A stretch of 16,594 nucleotides of DNA from Pseudomonadota bacterium (GCA_021850555.1 JAJZLX010000463.1:1-16594); one strand, 5' to 3'. Counted from the stretch's first letter, positions 6,704 to 15,128 are shown. Translations and numbers: made by a program. Notes: a model not told the origin generated them from the sequence alone.

Positions 6704-9554
6704 GCGCAGGATCGCGCGCGCGGCCCGGGGTCTTGCGCAGCGAGCGCTCCACGGCCGCCCGCTCCCGCCAGGCATCCGCCTGGCTCACCCGCACCACCTG
6801 CACCGCCGTCACCTTGTACTCCGGGCAGTTGGTCGCCCAATCGGAGTTTTCCGTGGTGACGATATTGGCCTGGGTCTGGGGGAAGTGGAACGTGGTGTAG
6901 ACCACCCCGGGGGCGATTCGATCGCTGACACTGGCGCGCAGCACGGTCTCCCCCGCACGGCTGGACATTCCCACCCAATCGCCGTCGGCGATGCCGCGTA
7001 CCTCGGCATCGTGCGGATGAATTTCCAGCAGATCCTCCGCGTGCCAGAGCACGTTCGCCGTGCGGCGCGTCTGCGCGCCGACGTTGTACTGGGAAAGGAT
7101 CCGCCCGGTGGTGAGGATCAGCGGGAAGCGGCCGTTCACCCGCTCGCTGGTCGGAACGTACTCGGTGACATAGAAGCGGCCCTTGCCACGCACGAACTGA
7201 TGCACATGCATGGTCGGCGTGCCTTGCGGCGCGGCATCGTTGCACGGCCACTGGATGCTGCCCAGCCGATCGAGCTTCTCGTACGACACGCCCTCGAAGG
7301 TCGGGGTGAGGCGCGCGATCTCATCCATGATCTCGGACGGATGCGTGTAATGCATCGGATAGCCGAGCGCGTTCGAGAGCAACATGGTGACCTGCCAGTC
7401 CTCGTACCCGGCGCGCGGCGGCATCACCTTGCGCACGCGCGAGATGCGCCGCTCTGCGTTGGTGAACGTGCCATCCTTTTCCAGGAACGAGGAGCCGGGC
7501 AGGAACACGTGGGCGAATTTCGCGGTCTCGTTGAGGAACAGGTCCTGCACGATCACGCACTCCATCGCCGCCAGCGCGCTGGTGACATGATGGGTATTCG
7601 GATCGGACTGGACGATGTCCTCGCCCTGCACGTAGAGGGCGCGGAACGTGCCGTCGAGCGACGCCTCGAACATGTTCGGGATGCGCAGGCCCGGCTCGGC
7701 CGGGAGACTCACACCCCAGTCCCGCTCGAACAGCGCTCGCACCTCGGAATCCGACACGTGCCGGTAGCCGGTGAACTCGTGCGGGAACGAGCCCATGTCG
7801 CAGGAGCCCTGTACGTTGTTCTGGCCGCGCAGCGGGTTGACGCCGACGCCCTCGCGCCCAAGATTGCCCGTGGCCATCGCCAGATTCGCGAGCCCCATGA
7901 CGGCCGTCGAGCCCTGGCTGTGCTCGGTCACGCCGAGGCCGTAATAGATCGCGGCGTTGCCGCCGGTGGCGTACAGGCGAGCCGCGCGGCGCACCAGCTC
8001 GGCCGGCACGCCGGTGATCGCGGCCATCGCCTCCGGGGAATTGTGCGCCTCGGCAACGAAGGCCTTCCAGCGCTGATACGACGGGTCTTCGCACCGCTCC
8101 GCGACGAAATCATCCTTGGTCAGCCCTTCGGTCACCACCACGTGCGCCAGCGCGTTGAGCATGGCGACGTTGGTACCCGGCTGCAGCTGCAGGTGGACGT
8201 CGGCTGCAATGTGGGGGCTGCGCACGAGGCCGATGACGCGCGGGTCGATGACGATGAGCTTCGCGCCCTGGCGCAGCCTCTGCTTGATCTGCGAGGCGAA
8301 CACCGGATGGCCGTCCGTGGGGTTCGCGCCGATCACCAGGATCACGTCGGACTGGGCCACCGACGTGAACGCCTGAGTGCCGGCGGACTCCCCCAGGGTG
8401 CTCTTCAGGCCGTAGCCGGTGGGGGAATGGCATACGCGCGCGCAGGTGTCGACGTTGTTGGTGCCTAAGGCCGCGCGCACCAGCTTTTGCACGAGGAAGG
8501 TCTCCTCGTTGGAGCAGCGCGAGGAGGTGATGCCGCCGACCGAGTCGCGGCCGTATTTCGTCTGGATGCGGCGGATCTCTCCGGCCGCATACGCGATTGC
8601 CTCCTCCCAGGACACCTCGCGCCAGTCGTCGCGGATGCTCTTGCGCAGCATCGGCTTCAGCTGCCGGTCCGGATGAGTGGCGTACCCGTAGGCGAACCGT
8701 CCCTTGACGCAGGCGTGGCCATGGTTGGCGTCTCCATCGCGGTTGGGCACCATCCGCACCACTTCCGTCTCGGCGCCACTGCCGCGGGTCTCCGCCTCGA
8801 AGCTGCAGCCCACGCCGCAGTAGGCGCAGGTGGTGGTGACGGCGCGCTGCGGCTGGCCGAGCCGGATGAGCGATTTCTCGGTCAGCGCCGCGGTCGGACA
8901 GGCTTCCACGCACGCCCCGCACGAAACGCACTCTGACTCGAGGAACGGCTGGTCCTGGCTCGCCGCGATCTTCGATTCGAAACCGCGGCCCTGCACCGTG
9001 AGGGCGAAGGTGCCTTGAACCTCCTCGCAGGCGCGCACGCAGCGCGAGCAGACGATGCAGTACTGCGGATCAAACACAAAGTAGGGATTGCTCTCGTCGA
9101 CCGGCGAGGGGTGGCGCCGGCCCGGGCCGTAGGTCGTCTGGGCAAGGCCCACCGTCCTGGCGACGCTCTCGAGCTCGTTGTGCCCCTTCGCCGGGGAGTC
9201 GGCCCAATCAGGCGGCTGGTCCGAGAGATAAAGATCCAGAACGCCGCGGCGCAGCGCCTGGAGCTTCTCCGATTGAGTGCGGATCTTCATGCCCGGGGCG
9301 ACGAGGGTGGTGCACGAGGCGGGGTAGCCCCTGCGTCCCTCGATCTCGACCAGGCACATCCGGCACGAGCCGAAGGCCTTCAACGTATCGGTGGCGCAGA
9401 GCTTGGGCACCTGAGTCCCGGCGAGAGCCGCGGCCCGCATGACGGACGTGCCCTCGGGCACCGTCACGCTCTTGCCGTCGATCTCGACGGTGACGGGTGC
9501 GCCCCCGTCGCGGGGTGCCGGAGTGCCGCAATCATGATAATCAATGGCAAACAT
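6696..9554 (-). CDS. fdsA: NAD-dependent formate dehydrogenase catalytic alpha subunit
   Basis: Oxidises formate to CO2 at a bis-pterin Mo (or W) centre and passes electrons through Fe-S clusters to FdsB/FdsG and NAD. The 952 residues match FdsA length. In order: an N-terminal [2Fe-2S] ferredoxin domain (Cys53, 64, 67, 81); a degenerate His-Cys region (113-126); two [4Fe-4S] motifs (Cys166, 169, 172, 176 and Cys209, 212, 215, 219); the Mo-proximal cluster (Cys243, 246, 250, 282); and the catalytic loop CARVCHSPTG, with Cys375 as metal ligand (not selenocysteine) and His376. The His-Cys3 cluster found in typical FdsA/NuoG is absent: positions read Gln113, Trp117, Ser120 and Asn126. AAGAGG 8 nt before the ATG supports the start. 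It follows fdsB after a structured 111-bp spacer. Confidence 0.97.
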   Translation of the reverse strand: MFAIDYHDCGTPAPRDGGAPVTVEIDGKSVTVPEGTSVMRAAALAGTQVPKLCATDTLKAFGSCRMCLVEIEGRRGYPASCTTLVAPGMKIRTQSEKLQALRRGVLDLYLSDQPPDWADSPAKGHNELESVARTVGLAQTTYGPGRRHPSPVDESNPYFVFDPQYCIVCSRCVRACEEVQGTFALTVQGRGFESKIAASQDQPFLESECVSCGACVEACPTAALTEKSLIRLGQPQRAVTTTCAYCGVGCSFEAETRGSGAETEVVRMVPNRDGDANHGHACVKGRFAYGYATHPDRQLKPMLRKSIRDDWREVSWEEAIAYAAGEIRRIQTKYGRDSVGGITSSRCSNEETFLVQKLVRAALGTNNVDTCARVCHSPTGYGLKSTLGESAGTQAFTSVAQSDVILVIGANPTDGHPVFASQIKQRLRQGAKLIVIDPRVIGLVRSPHIAADVHLQLQPGTNVAMLNALAHVVVTEGLTKDDFVAERCEDPSYQRWKAFVAEAHNSPEAMAAITGVPAELVRRAARLYATGGNAAIYYGLGVTEHSQGSTAVMGLANLAMATGNLGREGVGVNPLRGQNNVQGSCDMGSFPHEFTGYRHVSDSEVRALFERDWGVSLPAEPGLRIPNMFEASLDGTFRALYVQGEDIVQSDPNTHHVTSALAAMECVIVQDLFLNETAKFAHVFLPGSSFLEKDGTFTNAERRISRVRKVMPPRAGYEDWQVTMLLSNALGYPMHYTHPSEIMDEIARLTPTFEGVSYEKLDRLGSIQWPCNDAAPQGTPTMHVHQFVRGKGRFYVTEYVPTSERVNGRFPLILTTGRILSQYNVGAQTRRTANVLWHAEDLLEIHPHDAEVRGIADGDWVGMSSRAGETVLRASVSDRIAPGVVYTTFHFPQTQANIVTTENSDWATNCPEYKVTAVQVVRVSQADAWRERAAVERSLRKTPGRARDPAHA

Positions 9555-9592
9555 ATCTATCGCCTCTTGTCATGCGCTGAGCGCAGGACCTA

Positions 9593-9623
9593 CGGGGCTC
9601 GCTCCGGGAGGGAGCGGACCCCG
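9593..9623 (-). other. Intra-operon hairpin in the fdsB-fdsA spacer
   Basis: CGGGG (9593-9597) plus CGCTCC (9600-9605) pair with GGAGCG (9611-9616) plus CCCCG (9619-9623), a near-perfect 13-bp stem with a 5-nt loop. It is flanked by smaller stems at 9573-9585 (TGCGC-TGA-GCGCA) and 9635-9649 (CGGCGC-TAC-GCGCCG). It may be an mRNA-stabilising or processing structure that sets the fdsGB to fdsA ratio. No T-run follows. Confidence 0.55.
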
Positions 9624-9657
9624 TCTGAACACAGCGGCGCTACGCGCCGGAAGGATC
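9610..9657 (+). repeat. Dispersed repeat, copy 2 (fdsB-fdsA spacer)
   Basis: Second copy of the element at 165-219, in the same orientation, with the 19-bp core at 9634-9652. The two ends GGGAGCGG and GGATC are also shared. It sits between two genes that are usually close together in fds operons, which explains the extra spacer length. Confidence 0.6.
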
Positions 9658-9665
9658 ACCCGTTG

Positions 9666-11258
9666 TCAACGCGATACCCTTGCGAGGAAGTCTTCGCGGA
9701 AATGCTTCAGCGCGCTCTGTACGGGAAACGGGGCCATGCCGCCGAGACCGCACAGCGACCCCTGCACCATCACCTCGCACAACTCCTCGAGCCGCACCAC
9801 CTGGCGCTGCGGATCCTCGCCCTCGAGGATGCGATCGACGATCTCCACCCCGCGCGTCGAGCCGATCCGGCAGGGCGTGCACTTGCCGCAGGACTCTATC
9901 GCGCAGAACTCCATGGCGTAGCGGGCCATCTGCACCATGTCCACGGTGTCATCGAACGCCACGATACCGCCGTGGCCGAGCATGGCGCCGATGCCGGCGA
10001 GCGCCTCGTAATCGACCAGGGTGTCGAACTGCGAAGCCGGCACGTAGGCGCCGAGCGGTCCGCCGATCTGCACCGCGCGGATGGGGCGGCCGGAGGCGGA
10101 GCCGCCTCCGTACTCGTACAGAAGCTCGCGCAGCGTCAGGCCGAACGCCCGCTCCACCAGCCCGCCGCGTTTGATGTTGCCGGCGAGCTGGATCGGCAGC
10201 GTGCCACGCGACTTGCCCGTGCCGTAGCCGGCGTAGAATTCCGCCCCATGGCGCAGGATGGCCGGCACCGTCGACAGCGTGATGACGTTGTTGACGATCG
10301 TCGGGCACCCGAACAATCCCTTCACGGCAGGCAGGGGCGGCCGCACGCGCACCTCGCCCCGCCGGCCCTCCAGGCTCTCCAGCATCGAGGTCTCTTCCCC
10401 GCAGATGTACGCTCCGGCGCCCAGACGCACCTCCAGGTCGAAGCGCTTGCCGCTGCCCATGACATCCGCGCCCAGGTAGCGGGCTTCGTATGCGCCCGCG
10501 ATGGCCCGGGTGAGTATCCGATGGGCATGCGGGTACTCGGCGCGCAGGTAGATGTAGCCCCGGGTCGCGCCCGTGGCGATTGCCGCGATGGTCATGCCCT
10601 CGATCAGGCTGAACGGGTCGCCTTCCATCAGCATGCGGTCGGAGAAGGTGCCGGAATCTCCCTCATCGGCGTTGCAGGTGACATATTTCTGGCCGGCCTG
10701 CTGATCGAGCACGGTCTTCCACTTGATGCCGGTCGGAAAGGCCGCCCCGCCGCGCCCACGCAGTCCCGAGCCGGTCACCGCCTCGACGACGGCCTGCGGA
10801 CTCATCGCAAGCGCCCGCCGCAGACCCTGATAGCCCCCGTGGGCCACGTAGTCCGCCACGCTGAGCGGATCGACACGCCCGACCCGCTCGAAGGTCAACC
10901 GCTGCTGACTCGCAAACCAGGGAACGGTTTCGACATCGCCCACGCGCAGCGCATGCGCGCCGCCCCGGAGCCAGCCGGCATCGAACAGCCCGGGCACGTC
11001 CGCCGCGCTCACCGGACCGTAGGCGATCCGCCCCTGCGCGCCCACCACTTCCACCAGTGGCTCGAGCCAGTAGGCCCCGCGGGAGCCGTTGCGCACCAGG
11101 CGCACATCGAGTCCTCTGCTCGAGGCCTGTGCCGCGATCGCGCGGCAGACGGCCTCGGCTCCGAGCGAGAGCGACCCGGCGTCTCCGGGCACAAACACCG
11201 TCGTGACGGACGCCGCTGCGTCGGGCCCGCCGGGGCGGGCCGTCTTGGGAGAGGTCAT
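9666..11258 (-). CDS. fdsB: NAD-dependent formate dehydrogenase beta subunit (NuoF-like)
   Basis: Diaphorase subunit that takes electrons from FdsA and reduces NAD at FMN. The 530-residue protein has an N-terminal thioredoxin-like region (about 15-115) with a single Cys and hence no cluster of its own. The NuoF core follows: GRGGAAFPTGIKW (168-180) for NADH/FMN, GAGAYICGEETSMLESLEG (280-298), and a C-terminal [4Fe-4S] site with ESCGKCTPC (Cys457, 460, 463) and Cys503. The frame is open for 80 codons upstream, but those codons overlap fdsG. The ATG at 11258 overlaps the fdsG stop as ATGA and gives the family length. Its downstream neighbour fdsA is 111 bp away. Confidence 0.96.
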   Translation of the reverse strand: MTSPKTARPGGPDAAASVTTVFVPGDAGSLSLGAEAVCRAIAAQASSRGLDVRLVRNGSRGAYWLEPLVEVVGAQGRIAYGPVSAADVPGLFDAGWLRGGAHALRVGDVETVPWFASQQRLTFERVGRVDPLSVADYVAHGGYQGLRRALAMSPQAVVEAVTGSGLRGRGGAAFPTGIKWKTVLDQQAGQKYVTCNADEGDSGTFSDRMLMEGDPFSLIEGMTIAAIATGATRGYIYLRAEYPHAHRILTRAIAGAYEARYLGADVMGSGKRFDLEVRLGAGAYICGEETSMLESLEGRRGEVRVRPPLPAVKGLFGCPTIVNNVITLSTVPAILRHGAEFYAGYGTGKSRGTLPIQLAGNIKRGGLVERAFGLTLRELLYEYGGGSASGRPIRAVQIGGPLGAYVPASQFDTLVDYEALAGIGAMLGHGGIVAFDDTVDMVQMARYAMEFCAIESCGKCTPCRIGSTRGVEIVDRILEGEDPQRQVVRLEELCEVMVQGSLCGLGGMAPFPVQSALKHFREDFLARVSR

Positions 11259-11734
11259 GGGCTTTCCTCGGTATCCGCCTCGGCAAGCAGCGCATCGAAG
11301 CGTTCCGGGGTGACACGGCCGTGCAACTGCCCGTCGATCATCACCGCCGGAGAGCAGGCGCAATTGCCCAGGCAGTACACCGGATCGAGCGAGAACTTCC
11401 CGTCCGAGGTGCGCTGGTGGAAATCGACTCCCAACCGCGCGCGCGCGTGCTCTGCCAGCGCCTCGCCCCCGACGGCCTGGCAGGACTCGGCGCGGCACAC
11501 CTGCACGACGTGCTTGCCCGGGGGGGAGCTGCGGAAGTGATGGTAGAAGGTGACGACGCCATGGACCTCGGCGCGGGAGAGATTGAGCTCCTCGGCCACC
11601 AAGGCGACGGTTTCGGCCGGCACGTGGCCCAGCGCTTCCTGGATCGCGTGCAGCACCTCGAGGAGCGGTCCTGGACGATCTTTGAATTCCGTCAGGATCC
11701 GCCGGACGGTCTCACTTTGTGCCGAGGAGAGCAT
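11255..11734 (-). CDS. fdsG: NAD-dependent formate dehydrogenase gamma subunit (NuoE-like)
   Basis: First gene of the fds operon, encoding the thioredoxin-fold [2Fe-2S] subunit that pairs with FdsB. An N-terminal helical bundle (GPLLEVLHAIQEALGHVP, VHGVVTFYHHF) precedes the cluster motif C-x4-C (VCRAESC) and C-x3-C (CLGNC), the standard NuoE pattern. An ATG two codons upstream (11740) is in frame, but GGAG (11742-11745) lies 1 nt from it and 7 nt from the ATG at 11734, so the later start is preferred (159 residues). The stop overlaps the fdsB start as ATGA. The S-formylglutathione hydrolase gene lies 175 bp upstream on the same strand. Confidence 0.95.
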   Translation of the reverse strand: MLSSAQSETVRRILTEFKDRPGPLLEVLHAIQEALGHVPAETVALVAEELNLSRAEVHGVVTFYHHFRSSPPGKHVVQVCRAESCQAVGGEALAEHARARLGVDFHQRTSDGKFSLDPVYCLGNCACSPAVMIDGQLHGRVTPERFDALLAEADTEESP

Positions 11735-11782
11735 CTGCATACTCCAGAAAGTATACGTCCTGCCGGCCGCCGGCTTGAACGA

Positions 11783-11825
11783 TCGGCGGTCGGAGGTCGG
11801 AAAATCTAAGATTGTGTTCGATTTT
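11783..11825. promoter_or_regulatory. Repeat-rich candidate control region upstream of fdsG
   Basis: Three tandem 7-mers TCGGCGG, TCGGAGG and TCGGAAA (11783-11803) adjoin an inverted repeat AAAATC (11801-11806) / GATTTT (11820-11825) with a 13-nt gap, which contains the short palindrome AATCTAAGATT (11803-11813). The AT-rich patch stands out from the GC-rich surroundings 50-90 nt upstream of fdsG. LysR-type regulators control some fds operons and bind dyads of this kind; the assignment is inference only. Confidence 0.35.
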
Positions 11826-11909
11826 TGGCACGTGCAGGCAGCGCGGCGCGGCGGCGCCTGAAGCCGGGCGGAAGCCGGCCGCCGCTCGCCTCGCGGCTGC
11901 AGCCTCTGC

Positions 11910-12770
11910 TCAGCCCTTCAGCAGCCCCGCGTGATGGCGCAGGTGCTCCTCGATGAAGCTCGAGATGCAGTAGTAGCCGTGGTCGTAACCCTCATGGCGG
12001 CGCAGCGTGAGCCTGAGCCCCGACTTGCGGCACGCCTCCTCCAAGAGATGCGGATGCAATTGGTCCTTGAGGAACTGGTCGGCAAGTCCCTGATCCACCA
12101 GAATCGGCGGCCGGCTGGCCGCATCGGTCACCGCGGCGGCAAGCTCGGTGGCATCGTAGGCGGCCCACTGGCCTTGATCGGGCCCCAGATAGCCGCTGAA
12201 GGCCTTGCGGCCCCAGGGACACTGGCGCGGCGCCGAGATCGGCGCAAACGCCGACACCGAGCGATATCTGTCGGGGTTTCGCAGCGCGATCACGAGCGCG
12301 CCATGCCCGCCCATGGAGTGCCCCAGGATGCCCGTACGATCCGGATCCGCCGGGAAATGCGCCTCGATGAGCGCACGCAATTCCCGCGTGACGTAGGTAT
12401 ACATGCGGTAGTGGCGCGACCAGGGCATCTCCGTGGCATCGACGTAGAAGCCGGCGGCCACGCCGAAATCCCACGAATCGCTCTCTCCGGGCAGATTCAC
12501 CCCGCGGGGACTGGTGTCGGGCATGACGAGCATCAAGCCCAGCTCGGCCGCCACGCGCTGCGCGCCGGCCTTGATCGTGAAGGTCTCCTCGGTGCAGGTG
12601 AGGCCGGCGAGGCAATACAGCACGGGCGCGCGAGCGCTCGAGAGGCGCGGTGGCGTGAACACCGCGAACCGCATGGCACAGGCGGTGCTCTCGGCCTGGT
12701 GCCGGTAGAAGCCCACTGTGCCGCCGAAGCAGCGGTGCTGACTGATGACCTCGAAGGGCTGGGCGGCCAT
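11910..12770 (-). CDS. fghA: S-formylglutathione hydrolase
   Basis: Hydrolyses S-formylglutathione to formate and glutathione, the second step of glutathione-dependent formaldehyde detoxification. The 286-residue cytosolic alpha/beta-hydrolase of the esterase D family shows the nucleophile motif GHSMGGHGA (Ser152), Asp231 in DQGLADQFL and His264 in EGYDHGYY. These are the expected catalytic triad, with LAGLTCTEETF near 54-64 forming the oxyanion region. GAGG 7 nt before the ATG supports the start. Its product formate is the substrate of the fds enzyme encoded immediately downstream. The partner glutathione-dependent formaldehyde dehydrogenase is not in the window. Confidence 0.96.
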   Translation of the reverse strand: MAAQPFEVISQHRCFGGTVGFYRHQAESTACAMRFAVFTPPRLSSARAPVLYCLAGLTCTEETFTIKAGAQRVAAELGLMLVMPDTSPRGVNLPGESDSWDFGVAAGFYVDATEMPWSRHYRMYTYVTRELRALIEAHFPADPDRTGILGHSMGGHGALVIALRNPDRYRSVSAFAPISAPRQCPWGRKAFSGYLGPDQGQWAAYDATELAAAVTDAASRPPILVDQGLADQFLKDQLHPHLLEEACRKSGLRLTLRRHEGYDHGYYCISSFIEEHLRHHAGLLKG

Positions 12771-12806
12771 GATGCATCCTCTGGAGCGTGTCGCGAAACG
12801 GTGCGA

Positions 12807-12835
12807 TTTATACCCTGCGCCCGAACGGCAGTCAT
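12807..12835 (-). promoter_or_regulatory. Candidate promoter of fghA
   Basis: On the minus strand ATGACT (12830-12835), a 17-nt spacer and TATAAA (12807-12812) lie about 36 nt upstream of the fghA start. The -10 element is good and the -35 is modest. Confidence 0.45.
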
Positions 12836-12854
12836 CGTGCCGTGAGTCGAGTTG

Positions 12855-12916
12855 CGCCGTAGCGCACGAATGTGCGCCGAAGGCGGCACACGCCTGCTCA
12901 CGCGCGGGACCGCGCG
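12855..12916 (-). terminator. Tandem hairpins after the efflux channel gene
   Basis: Immediately after the stop codon of the NodT-family gene, the minus strand forms CGCGCG-N4-CGCGCG (12901-12916). A stem TGTGC/GCACA with an inner GCC/GGC follows, and then TGCGC-TACG-GCGCA near 12855. None is followed by a T-run. They probably mark the end of that transcript before the fghA promoter. Confidence 0.4.
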
Positions 12917-12917
12917 C

Positions 12918-14444
12918 TCAGCTTCCTTCCCGTTTCCCGGCCATGTGAGCCGCCGGAGCCGCCGCCCGCCAACCCCCGCCGAGTGCCTGATACAGGCGCA
13001 CCAGATCGAGCGACACCGCGGTGGTGGCGCCCGCCAGGGCGATCTGCGACTGCTCCTCGGTGCGCTCGGCATCGAGCACGTCGATGAAACTGGCGATGCC
13101 GCTCGTGTAGCGTTGGCGCGCAAGTTCGAGCGCGTTGCGGCTGGATCGCACGGCCGCCTGCAGCGAGACGCGCTGGCGCTGATCGGCGCCATAGGCCGCG
13201 AGCGCATCCTCGACCTGATTGAGGGCTGTGAGCACGGTGCGCGCGTAGACGATGCCCGCCTGCTTCGCCTGCAGGCGCCGCAATTTCACCGTGGCGCGGA
13301 TCCGGCCGCCTTCGAAGATCGGCAGCTCGATGGCCGGCCCGAACGAGGCGAAGTGGCTGGCCGCCGCGATCAGCTGGCTCAGGCCCTCCGACTGGTAGCC
13401 GCCGCCGGCCGTGAGCATCACTCTCGGGAAGAACTCGGAGACCGCCACGCCGATCTGCGCGGTCGCCGCGTGCAGGTTGGCCTGCGCGGCGCGGATGTCC
13501 GGACGGCGGCGCAGCAGGTCCGAGGGCAGCCCGATCGGCACCACGGGCGGAACCGGCGGCACCGGCCGCGCGCGGGCGAGCTCGGCGCGCAGCGCCTCGG
13601 GCGGGCGCGCCATGAGCTGGCTCAGCTGGTTCACATCGACGGTGATCTGCTGATCGACAAGCGGCAGCTGCGCGCGCGTGGTGCTGAGCTCCGTGGCGGC
13701 GTTCTGCACATCGAGGTCGGAGGTCAGGCCGGCCCTGTAACGGTCGCGGGTCAGTTGCAACAGACCGCGCTGGGTGGCGAGCGTGCGCAGCAGAATGGCC
13801 TTGCGCAGCTGCGCGCCGCGCAGCTCGATGTACGTCTGCGCGACATCGCCCACCATCGTCAGCAGCACTCCACGAGCGTTGTACACGGCGGCGCGGGTCT
13901 CGGCGTCGGCCGCCTCGATCGCCCGGCGCGTGCCGCCGAACAGATCGAGCCCCCACGAGGCGGCGAGCCCGACCTGGTACTGGTTGTAGGGATTGACGAT
14001 GGTCGGCGGCAGGCCGGGAAACACGTGACTCAAGCCGAATATGGCGCCGTTCGGCGTGTTGGTGCTGACGCGCTGGCGGCTCCAGGAGACGTTGGCCGAG
14101 AGGCTGGGCCAAAGCGCACCGGAAAGCACCTCGGTCTGCGCAGCGGCCTCCCGGACCCGCAGCACCGCCTCGCGCACATCCAGGTTCTGCGCCGCCGACT
14201 GGCTCACCAGCGAGGTCAGCATCGGGTCATTGAAGCTCGACCACCATGCGACCGCGGACGGTTCGCGCGTGCTGATGCGCGAGCGGCCCTCGCGGCCGTT
14301 GCGCATGGCGGTGGCCGACCAATGCGCCGGCACGTGCGGCTTCGGCCTGACGAAATTCGGGCCGACGGTGCAGCCGCCGAGCAGCAGCGCGAGCGCGGCG
14401 GCCGCCAGAGCCTTCCGCGGCCGGCTCGAGCCGGTCCGCAGCAT
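12918..14444 (-). CDS. NodT-family outer-membrane efflux lipoprotein
   Basis: A TolC-like channel that forms the outer-membrane exit duct of a tripartite exporter. The 508-residue protein has a lipoprotein signal peptide with lipobox LGGC (Cys25), then two homologous OEP repeats of long coiled-coil helices. The family motif LPSDLLRRRPDIRAAQANL is in the middle, and GLDLFGG and ELPIFEGGRIRA mark the beta segments. AAGGGAG 6 nt before the ATG at 14444 favours this start. In-frame ATGs at 14462 and 14483 are possible, the latter overlapping the permease remnant as ATGA. No membrane-fusion protein is present and the upstream permease is broken, so this channel is an orphan here and may serve a pump encoded elsewhere. 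Confidence 0.92.
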   Translation of the reverse strand: MLRTGSSRPRKALAAAALALLLGGCTVGPNFVRPKPHVPAHWSATAMRNGREGRSRISTREPSAVAWWSSFNDPMLTSLVSQSAAQNLDVREAVLRVREAAAQTEVLSGALWPSLSANVSWSRQRVSTNTPNGAIFGLSHVFPGLPPTIVNPYNQYQVGLAASWGLDLFGGTRRAIEAADAETRAAVYNARGVLLTMVGDVAQTYIELRGAQLRKAILLRTLATQRGLLQLTRDRYRAGLTSDLDVQNAATELSTTRAQLPLVDQQITVDVNQLSQLMARPPEALRAELARARPVPPVPPVVPIGLPSDLLRRRPDIRAAQANLHAATAQIGVAVSEFFPRVMLTAGGGYQSEGLSQLIAAASHFASFGPAIELPIFEGGRIRATVKLRRLQAKQAGIVYARTVLTALNQVEDALAAYGADQRQRVSLQAAVRSSRNALELARQRYTSGIASFIDVLDAERTEEQSQIALAGATTAVSLDLVRLYQALGGGWRAAAPAAHMAGKREGS

Positions 14445-14479
14445 ACGGGTCTCCCTTTTCATTCGACAGCCCTCGAGGG

Positions 14480-15010
14480 TCATTGCAGACGGTGGCGAAA
14501 CATCCATGCGGCGGCGCCCGGAGTGATCGCGGCGATCAGCGCCAAGGGCCGCAAATCGGGCAGCAGGAGCCTCACGCCCGCGCCCTCCAGGCACACCCGC
14601 TCCGCGATATCCATAGCGTAGCGCAACGGATTGATCAGCGTGAAGCACCGAGGCAACCGGGGCATATTGGCGATCGGCGTCGTCAGGCCCGAGAGCAGCG
14701 AAAACGGCATGATTGAGCACGAAGGCGAACAGCATCGCCGGCTGCATGGTATGGGACAACGCCGAGACTACCAGCCCGATGCCCACCACGGCGAGGACAA
14801 ATGCCGCAAGTCCTCCGTAGAGGACAGCAAAGGACCCCTCGAACGGGATACGAAGCCACCGCTGCGCCACCAACAGGACGCCCGTGGCCCGGGTGATGCC
14901 GATCAGCATGGCCGGCAGCGCCCTGCCGGCCATGATTTGCGCGGCGCGCAACGGCGTGACCAGCAGTGGCGCAGCATGGAGGCGAGCCTCATCGTGCCCC
15001 AGCCTCCCTG
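14480..15010 (-). pseudogene. ABC-2 type permease remnant (truncated, frameshifted)
   Basis: Only the C-terminal part of an ABC-2 export permease survives. One frame reads LLVTPLRAAQIMAGRALP then hydrophobic segments to AMLFAFVL. The match continues in another frame as MPFSLLSGLTTPIANMPR, an INPLRYAMDIAERVCLEG segment and a last membrane helix ending at 14480. Removing one of the two bases at 14713-14714 would restore FVLIMPFSLLSG. A second 1-nt defect seems to lie near 14983 (GTM to EARLH). The N-terminal membrane helix and large periplasmic domain are missing, and the plus-strand rhomboid gene starts at 15129. The adjoining NodT gene fits a former HlyD-ABC-permease-NodT operon. Confidence 0.8.
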
Positions 15011-15128
15011 GGCCGAGCGGTGCGGCGCGAGCCGACGAGTCCGAAACACACCGGCCGCCCGATGTCAACCGATCGATCGCGGGCCGGCGGCACTTCAGCG
15101 GCGGCGTCGCGCCGCGTAGACTTGGCGG

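Noticed and set aside
11750..11779. TTCAAG-18-TATACT as a promoter for fdsG
   Set aside because: The TATACT lies only 15 nt before the start codon, so transcription would begin at or inside the ribosome-binding site.
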